Part shown: positions 7,535 to 13,966 of the stretch, piece by piece
How the letters are laid out: each line of letters opens with the position of its first letter
Numbering within the stretch: position 1 is the first letter of the stretch
NCBI GenBank assembly: GCA_016867695.1
Contig: VGIY01000037.1
Location: forward strand, 1 to 13,966
Direction: 5' to 3'
DNA from: Candidatus Eiseniibacteriota bacterium
GTDB lineage: Bacteria > Eisenbacteria > RBG-16-71-46 > CAIMUX01 > WJJG01
DNA length: 13,966 nucleotides
The notes under the pieces: model-generated
What the model was told of the DNA's origin: nothing
The model's database searches: none
What the model saw: only the letters and a program-made list of their open reading frames with translations
Program-made: the position numbers and the translations under genes

Positions 7535-9139
7535 TCAATCCGCCCAGGCGAGGGGATCGATCTCGGGGAAGAGGTTGTTCTTGTTCTCGATCTCGGCCAG
7601 CCACCACTCGTCGATCGCGCCGCTGAGAATGTCGGCGTGGAGCTTGGAGAAGTGGGTGATGTGCTCGCGCGTGCGGCGCACGGCGTAGTCGACCATGGTG
7701 CCGGTCTTCATGATGAAGGCCCAGTCGCTGCTCTGCGCCAGCAGCAGCTCGCGCGCCGCCTGGCGCAATGCCCGCCAGCGCAGGGCATCGGTCCCGAAGT
7801 CGCCCCGGCGCGCGGCGTTGGCCAGCTCGATCATGCGCTCGAGCGCCTGATGGAGGTGGGGGTAGATCCAGTCGTTGGCCCCGTCGAGCCAGACCTCGGC
7901 GTAGCCCTTGTAGCCCCAGCTCGACACGGACGGTGTGGCGACCTGATTGACCGGACAGACCGCGAGGTACTCGCTCAACGTGATCGGGGCGAGAACCTGC
8001 TGGTCGTAGGCGATCTTGCGGAAGAGGTAGTCGAGGAACTGTGGCCCCTCGAACCACCAGTGCCCGAAAAGCTCGGCGTCGTAGGGGGCGACGATGACCG
8101 GCCGGCGGCCCATCAGCCCCTCGAGATGCTCCACCTGCTTCTCGCGGTTGAACATGAAGTTGCCGGCGTGGATCGCCGCCTTCTCGGCCGCCCGCTCAAA
8201 GCTGTAGGGCTCCTTGTGATTGCCCGGTCCGGTGATGCGGTAGTACTTGATGCCCAGATTCGTCCGCTGGCCGTCGCCGTGGAGGTAGGGCCGCACATAG
8301 TCGTACTCGAGGTCCCAGCCCACGTCGCGGTAGAACTCGCGGTACTCGTAGTCTCCCGGGTACCCCTCCTTGGCGCTCCAGACCTGCTTGGAGGAGTCGA
8401 GGTCGCGGCCGAACGCGGCCACGCCGGAACGGCAGACGATCGGAGCGAAGACGCCGTACTTGGGCCGCGGCGAAGCGAAGAGCACGCCATGGCTGTCGAC
8501 GATGAAGTGGCGCAGACCCTGTTCGGCGAGGACCTCGTCGACGCCCGGCTCGTAGCCGCACTCGGGCAGCCAGATGCCCCGGGGCGGGCGTCCGAAGTGG
8601 CGCCGGTAGTCGAAGACCGCGGTACGGATCTGGCCTCGCCAGGCGTTGCGGCGGCCGAGCATCAGCGGCATGAAGCCGTGCGTGGCGCCGCAGGTGATGA
8701 TCTCTAGGACGCCCAGTTCCTGGAAGCGCCCCAGCGCCGTCAGGAGGTTGCGCCCGCACTGATCGGCGAAGACCCGGCGCGCCTCGAGGAACATCCGGTG
8801 GTAGCGCTGGGCCAGCGGATGGAACTCGGGCATCCAGCGCGTGCGCTCGATCTCGCGGCCGGAGAGGTCGATCAGCTTCTCCAGGTGCCGCAGGTAGCGC
8901 TCCTGCAGGAAGCCGTCGGAGAGCATGCCCGCCAGGGTCGGCGTCACCGACAGGGTCAAGCGGAAGGGGACGCCGTCCCGCACCAGGCCGTCGAAGACCT
9001 CGATCAGCGGGATGTAGGTCTCGGTGATGGCCTCGAAGAACCAGTCCTCCTCGAGGAAGTCCTCGTGCTCCGGGTGCCGCACGTAGGGCAGGTGCGCGTG
9101 GAGCACGAGCGCGAGGTAGCCCTTGGGTTCGCGCCTCAC
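7535..9139 (-). CDS. GH57 1,4-alpha-glucan branching enzyme (DUF1957 C-terminal domain)
   Basis: This 534-residue enzyme belongs to the GH57 branching enzymes, which cut an alpha-1,4 glucan chain and rejoin it as an alpha-1,6 branch. Conserved motifs: HAHLPYVRHPE (14-24), CGATHGFMPLM (150-160), WLPECGYEPG with the nucleophile-type Glu193, and APYDAELFGHWWFEGP with the acid/base-type Asp354. The C-terminal DUF1957 domain is intact: SSWGYKGYAEVWLDGANDW (406-424) and LLLAQSSDWAFIM (465-477). The length fits the Thermus and Thermotoga-type members. The start is GTG at 9139, one base after the TGA of the DUF4912 gene, with GGAG inside that gene's end, so translation is probably coupled. It is the last gene of the three-gene alpha-glucan operon. 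Branching is inferred from family; some members of this subgroup are amylase-like. Confidence 0.93.
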   Translation of the reverse strand: MRREPKGYLALVLHAHLPYVRHPEHEDFLEEDWFFEAITETYIPLIEVFDGLVRDGVPFRLTLSVTPTLAGMLSDGFLQERYLRHLEKLIDLSGREIERTRWMPEFHPLAQRYHRMFLEARRVFADQCGRNLLTALGRFQELGVLEIITCGATHGFMPLMLGRRNAWRGQIRTAVFDYRRHFGRPPRGIWLPECGYEPGVDEVLAEQGLRHFIVDSHGVLFASPRPKYGVFAPIVCRSGVAAFGRDLDSSKQVWSAKEGYPGDYEYREFYRDVGWDLEYDYVRPYLHGDGQRTNLGIKYYRITGPGNHKEPYSFERAAEKAAIHAGNFMFNREKQVEHLEGLMGRRPVIVAPYDAELFGHWWFEGPQFLDYLFRKIAYDQQVLAPITLSEYLAVCPVNQVATPSVSSWGYKGYAEVWLDGANDWIYPHLHQALERMIELANAARRGDFGTDALRWRALRQAARELLLAQSSDWAFIMKTGTMVDYAVRRTREHITHFSKLHADILSGAIDEWWLAEIENKNNLFPEIDPLAWAD

Positions 9140-9140
9140 G

Positions 9141-10814
9141 TCAGGACTCCGCCCCGTTGCCGATCATCTCGGTGACGTGGGTCTCGCGCCGCACGGTGGG
9201 CGTGATCGTCTTGCGGAAGGCGCCGTCGGCCGAGGCGGCCGTGGCGTCGAGGACCTGGGTGCCGTCCGGGAGCTGGAAGCGCAGGCTGAACGTGCCGTCG
9301 GGGCGCAGCTTCACGGAGCGCCCCTGCACGGCGACGGAGGCGTTCGGCTCGGTCGCGCCGAAGACGATCAGCTCCGCGTCGAGCACGAACCAGAAGCCGC
9401 GCTGACCAGCGGGGCGGGCGAAGGCGCCGCTGCCCATGCTGCCGAGCATGCCCGAGGACCAGTCGGACGCGAGCCGCTCGCGCAGCAGCCGCCCCAGCTC
9501 CGCCGAGCTGCCCGCTTCACGGACGCCGGCCAGCCCCTGTTCGTATAGGCGGCCGAACGCCTCGGGCGGCGTCGTCCACTCCTCGTCGGTGACCGGCGAG
9601 TAGTTGTCCCGCGGCGTGCGCGCCTCGTTCGACTGCACGAGCGGACGGAAGCGCCCCGTGCGGGTGAGGATCCCGATCACGATGCGGTAGGCGCGCTCCG
9701 GGCGCCCGACATTGAGGTACCAGCTCGTGACGCCGGGCGGCAGATCGACGTCGTAGTGGTCCGCGGCCCGGTCGCCCCCGGCGCCTCTCGCCGCATCGTC
9801 CTCCGGTCGGGAGAGGACGCGCATCACCCACCGGTGGTCTTCCCACTCCTCGGCCAGCTCGCGCTGCGCCGCGTCGAGCGTCTCCCGGGTCACCTCCCAG
9901 TAGGCGTACAGCCAGTAGGGATCGCGCGCCATCAGGCCGGCGTGATCGCGGCCGTACTTCTCCGGCATGGCCAGGGGCGAGCCGAGCGCCGCGCGGGGCG
10001 CGGGGCGCCCGTCGCCCTCCGCCCGGCCGGCCGGCGCCGTGAGGGCGCCGCCGTGGAGGGCCTCGGCGGCCGGCCCGAAGGGCCCGCTGCGCTCGCGCCG
10101 CTCCCCGGCCGATCCGGCGCGGGCGCGCGCGGGCGGCTCGAGTCGCGACGCCTTCGGGGACGCCGGCCTCTCTCCGGGGCGGGTCGGGCGCGCAGCCGGC
10201 CTCGCCGCGGCTTCAGAGGCGCCGGGACGCCCGGCGGCGGCCTTCGTGCGCGACGCCGCCGGCGCGACCGGCCTCGAGCTCCGCGCCGCTCCTGGGCCTG
10301 TCGCCGGAGAGGGCTTGGGGCTTGCCGCCGGTCTCGTGGCGGGGGGCCGAGAGGACTTGGGGCTCGCCGCCGGTCTTGGGGCGGGGGGCCGAAAGGGCTT
10401 GGGGCTCGCCGCCGGTCTCGTGGCGGGGGGCCGAGAGGACTTCGACCCGGAACTCGAGGCCGACGCCGGCATCGGCTTCGACCCGGGCTTCGGCCTCGGC
10501 TCCGGCTTCGCTTCCGACCTCGGCCTCGCCTTCGGCGAGGGAGTCGGCCCGGACCTGCTTCCGCTGCCGGCCGCCCGAGCCGAATGCGGCGCCGCCTTCG
10601 ACACCGATCTAGGGGCGGACTTCGCCGCCGAGGGCAGGCGCCCCTTCACGCCCCGGACGGGCGTGAACGCGGGCGGGCGCTCCTTCAGCTTCTGCGCGAG
10701 AAGCGCCCGGATCAGGCCGTCCCTCGACAGAAGGGTCCGCCGCGGAAGATCGAGCTTGCGCGCCAGGGCAAGCAGCTCCTGCTTGGTCTTCAACTCGAGC
10801 TCTTCGCGTCTCAT
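9141..10814 (-). CDS. DUF4912 protein with Rho-N/SAP-like N-terminus and long repetitive linker
   Basis: A 557-residue cytoplasmic protein between two GH57 genes. Residues 1-45 (LKTKQELLALARKLDLP ... GLIRALLAQK) resemble the small helical Rho-N/SAP fold. Residues about 48-280 are a disordered linker of Pro, Ala, Ser, Arg and Lys, including three 14-residue repeats. The DUF4912 domain follows at about 285-430, with LMARDPYWLYAYWEVT (294-309) and YLNVGRPERAYRIVIGI (366-382). The end (about 472-545: FWFVLDAELIVFGATEP ... LRPDGTFSLRF) looks like a small beta-sandwich. Family function is not established; DUF4912 genes often accompany GH57 genes, so a scaffold or regulator of glucan synthesis is a reasonable guess. 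The Arg/Lys-rich linker would suit binding to an anionic partner. The ATG at 10814 follows GGGAGGA with a longish gap of about 10 bases. Confidence 0.85.
   Translation of the reverse strand: MRREELELKTKQELLALARKLDLPRRTLLSRDGLIRALLAQKLKERPPAFTPVRGVKGRLPSAAKSAPRSVSKAAPHSARAAGSGSRSGPTPSPKARPRSEAKPEPRPKPGSKPMPASASSSGSKSSRPPATRPAASPKPFRPPAPRPAASPKSSRPPATRPAASPKPSPATGPGAARSSRPVAPAASRTKAAAGRPGASEAAARPAARPTRPGERPASPKASRLEPPARARAGSAGERRERSGPFGPAAEALHGGALTAPAGRAEGDGRPAPRAALGSPLAMPEKYGRDHAGLMARDPYWLYAYWEVTRETLDAAQRELAEEWEDHRWVMRVLSRPEDDAARGAGGDRAADHYDVDLPPGVTSWYLNVGRPERAYRIVIGILTRTGRFRPLVQSNEARTPRDNYSPVTDEEWTTPPEAFGRLYEQGLAGVREAGSSAELGRLLRERLASDWSSGMLGSMGSGAFARPAGQRGFWFVLDAELIVFGATEPNASVAVQGRSVKLRPDGTFSLRFQLPDGTQVLDATAASADGAFRKTITPTVRRETHVTEMIGNGAES
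10314..10439 (-). repeat. Three tandem 42-bp repeats inside the DUF4912 gene
   Basis: Units at 10314-10355, 10356-10397 and 10398-10439 are in direct tandem. The first and third differ at one base (CTT versus CTC) and the middle one differs at a few. Each unit is 14 codons, close to SSRPPATRPAASPK, so copy number can change without breaking the frame. They lie in the disordered linker. Confidence 0.9.
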
Positions 10815-10866
10815 GGCTGGTGGTCCTCCCGCGCCGCCGCCTTCCCTTCCCGCCCGCGCGTCCGCG

Positions 10867-10885
10867 GCGGCGCCGTTCGCGCCGC
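10867..10885 (-). other. Hairpin in the gap between the DUF3536-GH57 and DUF4912 genes
   Basis: GCGGCGC (10867-10873) and GCGCCGC (10879-10885) form a 7-bp stem with a 5-base loop in the 93-base gap of the operon. There is no T-run. It may protect or process the message, or it may be chance in GC-rich sequence. Confidence 0.25.
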
Positions 10886-10907
10886 GCCCGCGCCGGAGCG
10901 GGTAGCG

Positions 10908-13514
10908 CTAGGCGGTCTCGCCGGCGGACGAGCCGCCCTCGTCGACTTCCAGGATACGGCGGATGTCCAGGTGGAGAGCCTCGGCCAACGATGCGAACGC
11001 CTGCCGGATCCGCCGTTCGTCCCCGGCCGGCTCCGGCTCGTACGCGGCTCCCAGCAACAAGGTCCGATGCTTCTTCAGAACCTGGTAGGCTAGGTCCTCC
11101 AAGGGGCGCCGGTCCAGCGGAAAATGCAGGGCGTAGGTGCTGCGCATCACCTCGACCGCCTGCTCCGCCCGGCTCGCTTCGGGCCGGCGCATGAGGCTGT
11201 CGAGCAAGCGCAGCAAGGCGGAGCCGAAGGCCTGCGTGAGCGGCTCGAGCGGCAGCTCCAGTCCGGCCTCGCGCGAGAAGCCCAGCAGCGATCCGATCTC
11301 GTCCAGCAGCGCGTCGATCTCGCCCCGGACCTCGCCCGAGCCCTGGACCTGCTGCAGCAGGGCCACCTCGAGCCGTTGCGCCATCTCCTCGAGGGTGCGC
11401 GCCAGCGCGTGCCGCGCCACCGCCTCGAGAACGGGAGGCACCGGCACGCCCGCCCGCCGGAAGGTCATCAACAGGCCGCGGCTCTCCTCGTGGATCGTCT
11501 GCAGCGCCCGGTTCTGGCGCTCGAGGATCGTCTCGTAGGCGGCGCGGATGATCCCGTCGCGCCCTTCGGCGACGAGGTCGGCGAGCGCCAGCCGCCGAAC
11601 CCCCGGCAGCGCGGCGGCGGCATCCTCCTCGGGCGTCGGGATCTCCGCCGGCGACCCCAGGGCCTCGGCAGGCGGCGCGCACTCCGGGGCCGAGTCCGCG
11701 GCCCTCCCCCGCCGCGCCCCTCCGATCGCGGCGTGGTCCGCCGACAGCGGCACGATGAAGCAGCGGAAGTCGGCCAGCCTGCCGCCGTAGACGTGAGCGT
11801 CGAATCCCGCCAGCTCGCCCGTGTCCCGGTCGATCAGCACGAGGCGCGCATGGTCGGAGTGCGCCGCCTGGTGATTCGACGCCGGGCGCTCCACGCGGCG
11901 CCACGCCAGCGCGACGACCTCGTGGCGGAAGCGCCGCTTCTCCGGCTCGCGGCGCAGCACCGCCGACGCCAGGGCGACGTCGCCCGCCACTTGCGCCGCG
12001 GTCACGCGCTGCGCCTCCACGCAGCGGCGGTAGACATCCGCCCCCGTGCCCTGCTCGGGCACGTTGCTGCGCGCCTCGGCCAGGTACTCCAGCAGCGCCT
12101 CCTCGACATCCACGTTCGACCAGGGACTCGCCAGCTCGATCGCCCGCGCCGCGTAGGCCAGGTTCTGGACCGTCTCGATGCCGGAGACGTCGGCGAAGAA
12201 CCAGCCGCAGCTCGTGTACATGTACATCGCGTAGCGCTGGCTCTCGAGCAGCGACCAGAGCCGGACGCGCTCGGCCTCATCCAGGGCGCGGCGCGCGTGG
12301 CGGGCGAGGAAGGCCTCGCGAGCTTCCGGGGAGGCGTCGAGCAGCACCTCGATGTAGTCGTCGCGTGTCGCCCAGGGATCCTGGACGAGCGGGCTGACCT
12401 GCTCGAGGAAGCACTCGACCAGCCGGTCCCTCGCCATGTCGAGGCCGCGGCGCAGCGGCGTGCGCCACTTCTGGTTCCAGCCCGGCTGCGCCCCCGTCGA
12501 GCAGCCGCAGTCGCGCTCCCAGCGGCCGACCCCATGGGCGCAGCTCCAGGCGGTGCCTTCGTCCTGCTCGCCGAAGTCGAGATCGACCTCCCAGGAAGGG
12601 GGGTGCAGGTCGAGGCAGCGCCCGTAGTTGGCGATGCGGAAGCCGCGGGCCGGAGCCTCGCGGCGCACCAGGTAGGAGAAGCACATGTCCCCGAAGGGCT
12701 CGTGGTGCCCGTAGACCTCGCCGTCGGTGGCGACGCTGACCAGAGGGGCCCCGCCCCCGACGCGGGCGATGCGCTCGGCGAACGCCGGCGCCGAGCGGAG
12801 CAGGTGCTGGAAGCTGACCTCCGCGGCCAGCGCTCCGTCGTAGAAGAAGATGTCGATGTACCGATCCGGGAGGCGGTGGCGGCGGCTGTCCTTGAGGAAG
12901 AAGCGATAGGGCCGGGTCGGCTCGATGCGGCCGCCGCGCGCGTCCGCCCAGGCGGCGCGGTCGAGCGGCCGGGCGCGCAGCGCCTGGTGCGGCGAGAGGA
13001 TGATGTAGCGGACCCCGAACTCGATCAGCAGCCGGATCGTCTCGCGATTGACCGCCGTCTCGGCCAGCCAGAGGGACTCGCTGCGGCGCCCGAAGCGCAG
13101 TTCGAAGTCGCGCAGGCCCCAGGCGATCTGCGTGCGCTTGTCGCGGTAGTTGGCCAGCGGCAGGATCAGGTGGTTGTAGGCGTGGGCGATCGCGTTGCCG
13201 TGCCCCCCCTGGAGCCGGACGCTGAGGCGGTCCCCCTCAAGCACCTGACGGTAGACGTCGGGCGCCTGGCGCTCCAGCCAGGCGAGAAGCGTCGGCCCGA
13301 AGTCGAAGCTCATCCAGGCGTAGTTGTTGACGATGTCGGTGATCCGGTTGCCGCGCCCGAGAACCCGGCTGCGCCCGTTGGGCCGGTAGCACTGCTCGCA
13401 GATGCGCTCGTTCCAGTCGCGGGAGGGCGCGGCGCTCGGCTGGCGAGGGAGGACGCCCGTCCACGGGTTCTCGCGCGGCGGCTGGTAGAAGTGCCCGTGA
13501 ACGACGACGTGCAT
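10908..13514 (-). CDS. GH57 family glycoside hydrolase with DUF3536 domain
   Basis: An 868-residue member of the large GH57 proteins that carry a C-terminal DUF3536 region. The GH57 motifs are intact: HGHFYQPPRENPW (6-18), GGHGNAIAHAYNHLILPLA (103-121), SLWLAETAVNRETI with the nucleophile-type Glu152, and VSVATDGEVYGHHEPFGD with the acid/base-type Asp264. A Cys-rich family segment follows (TAWSCAHGVGRWERDCGC, about 321-338). The C-terminal half, with helical stretches near 650-800, fits DUF3536. The substrate is likely an alpha-glucan such as glycogen, but the exact activity of DUF3536 members is not known to me. There is no signal peptide, so it is probably cytoplasmic. ATG 13514 follows GGGAGG by about 10 bases. 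It is the first gene of the operon; the DUF4912 gene follows after 93 bases, then the branching enzyme. Confidence 0.93.
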   Translation of the reverse strand: MHVVVHGHFYQPPRENPWTGVLPRQPSAAPSRDWNERICEQCYRPNGRSRVLGRGNRITDIVNNYAWMSFDFGPTLLAWLERQAPDVYRQVLEGDRLSVRLQGGHGNAIAHAYNHLILPLANYRDKRTQIAWGLRDFELRFGRRSESLWLAETAVNRETIRLLIEFGVRYIILSPHQALRARPLDRAAWADARGGRIEPTRPYRFFLKDSRRHRLPDRYIDIFFYDGALAAEVSFQHLLRSAPAFAERIARVGGGAPLVSVATDGEVYGHHEPFGDMCFSYLVRREAPARGFRIANYGRCLDLHPPSWEVDLDFGEQDEGTAWSCAHGVGRWERDCGCSTGAQPGWNQKWRTPLRRGLDMARDRLVECFLEQVSPLVQDPWATRDDYIEVLLDASPEAREAFLARHARRALDEAERVRLWSLLESQRYAMYMYTSCGWFFADVSGIETVQNLAYAARAIELASPWSNVDVEEALLEYLAEARSNVPEQGTGADVYRRCVEAQRVTAAQVAGDVALASAVLRREPEKRRFRHEVVALAWRRVERPASNHQAAHSDHARLVLIDRDTGELAGFDAHVYGGRLADFRCFIVPLSADHAAIGGARRGRAADSAPECAPPAEALGSPAEIPTPEEDAAAALPGVRRLALADLVAEGRDGIIRAAYETILERQNRALQTIHEESRGLLMTFRRAGVPVPPVLEAVARHALARTLEEMAQRLEVALLQQVQGSGEVRGEIDALLDEIGSLLGFSREAGLELPLEPLTQAFGSALLRLLDSLMRRPEASRAEQAVEVMRSTYALHFPLDRRPLEDLAYQVLKKHRTLLLGAAYEPEPAGDERRIRQAFASLAEALHLDIRRILEVDEGGSSAGETA

Positions 13515-13798
13515 CCCGGCGAAACCTCCCGATCGAGTGTCCCCGCTCCCGTCCCGGCGGCCAGATTGCTCCCCACTCTACCCCACTCGAGGGTCGCGTG
13601 CACGGCCGCCTCACGCCCCTCCCCCGCAAGCGGCCGCCGGACCGCGCAGACGCCACCAGCTTGCGCTGGAACCGACTCTCCGACAACAGGTTCCACCGTT
13701 GACCCGGAACATGGTATCATTAAGGACATCGAGGGGCGCCACTCCTCGAGACCGTGAGTCGCCTTCTCGTCCGAGACCCGCAGGGATGGAGAAGACCC
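13515..13798. other. Intergenic region between divergent genes
   Basis: This 284-base gap must hold the promoters of the glucan operon (leftward) and of the exported protein (rightward). On the - strand TAGAGT near 13577-13582 could be a -10 box for the operon, without a convincing -35. On the + strand it holds copy 2 of the TTGnCCCGG-N7-TATCAT element. The stretch around 13700-13730 is clearly AT-richer than its surroundings. I see no tRNA, riboswitch or small gene here. Confidence 0.5.
13699..13720 (+). promoter_or_regulatory. TTGnCCCGG-N7-TATCAT element, copy 2
   Basis: TTGACC (13699-13704), then CGG and seven unconserved bases, then TATCAT (13715-13720), 78 bases before the ATG at 13799. 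It equals copy 1 (4205-4226, - strand) in 14 of 22 positions with identical spacing. TATCAT alone is a good -10 box; TTGACC alone is a good -35 hexamer, but the 10-base gap between them is unlike a standard sigma-70 promoter. Confidence 0.45.
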
Positions 13799-13966
13799 AT
13801 GCCCGGACAGCGAATCCATGGATCCACCCGCAAAGGCTGGACCGCGCTTCTGCTTCTGGCGGCCCTGCTGCTGCCCGGGCACGCCGGAGCGCGCTGGGTC
13901 GACCTCGGCGGCGGGGGGCTGGAGGTGCGCCTGCTCGACTCCGACGGCGCCCGCAGCGTGATCGAG
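13799..13966 (+). CDS. N-terminus of an exported protein (partial, runs off the right edge)
   Basis: Only 56 codons are visible. They encode a classic signal peptide: basic start (MPGQRIHGSTRKGW), a hydrophobic core (TALLLLAALLLPG), and an AGA cleavage site before RW. The mature start, WVDLGGGGLEVRLLDSDGAR, resembles the beginning of large secreted proteins, possibly C25-type (gingipain-like) peptidases, in FCB-related bacteria; that is a weak guess from a short stretch with no catalytic region in view. GGAGAAG lies a few bases before the ATG and supports this start. A candidate promoter element lies 78 bases upstream. The divergent glucan operon begins at 13514. Confidence 0.75.
   Translation, partial: MPGQRIHGSTRKGWTALLLLAALLLPGHAGARWVDLGGGGLEVRLLDSDGARSVIE

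Noticed and set aside
10314..10439. Possible CRISPR array
   Set aside because: The units abut with no spacers and keep the reading frame of the DUF4912 gene, so this is a coding tandem repeat.
13699..13727. Ordinary sigma-70 promoter with TTGACC as -35 and a -10 at normal spacing
   Set aside because: At 16-17 bases from TTGACC the sequence is TAAGGA or AAGGAC, a poor -10. The good TATCAT box is only 10 bases away.
11124..13757. 877-codon + strand open frame opposite the DUF3536-GH57 gene
   Set aside because: The - strand has intact GH57 catalytic motifs. The + strand product is Arg/Ala/Val-rich with no domain and is a GC-driven antisense shadow.

Overview
The window is a very GC-rich bacterial chromosomal segment with tightly packed genes, and I see no sign of phage, insertion sequence, CRISPR or RNA genes. 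The best clue to the host is the secreted protein at 1635-4076. It ends in a FlgD-like Ig-type C-terminal domain (VVPNPWRGG ... VRIYTMAGDLV ... GVYLYAV) of the kind common in secreted proteins of uncultured FCB-related phyla such as Candidatus Eisenbacteria, Krumholzibacteriota or Latescibacterota. That placement is an inference; the sequence alone cannot name the organism.

Layout, left to right. (1) A cysteine-synthesis pair on the + strand: the 3' part of a serine O-acetyltransferase (to 560) and a complete O-acetylserine sulfhydrylase (675-1604). (2) Converging with it on the - strand are a large secreted FlgD-domain protein with two acidic calcium-loop-like repeats (1635-4076) and, upstream of that, a protein of uncertain function whose C-terminal half resembles a divergent RelA/SpoT-type nucleotidyltransferase (4289-5569). 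(3) Diverging from it on the + strand is a two-gene unit: a rhodanese-like/SAM-methyltransferase fusion (5750-6817) overlapping a B3/B4-domain protein (6814-7473) through a TTGA stop/start overlap. (4) A 10-bp perfect hairpin separates this from a three-gene - strand operon for alpha-glucan metabolism, transcribed from the right: a DUF3536-type GH57 enzyme (10908-13514), a DUF4912 protein with a long repetitive linker (9141-10814) and a GH57/DUF1957 branching-enzyme-like protein (7535-9139). (5) At the right edge is the first 56 codons of a + strand gene for an exported protein (from 13799).

How the genes work together: CysE and CysK are consecutive steps from serine to cysteine. The two GH57 enzymes and the DUF4912 protein form a conserved-looking cassette that probably builds or remodels glycogen-like polymer. 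The other genes are not obviously linked to either pathway.

The observations most worth following are a 22-bp element of the form TTGnCCCGG-N7-TATCAT found upstream of both exported-protein genes, and the RelA/SpoT-like protein, which keeps the likely metal-binding residues but has an unfamiliar N-terminal half.
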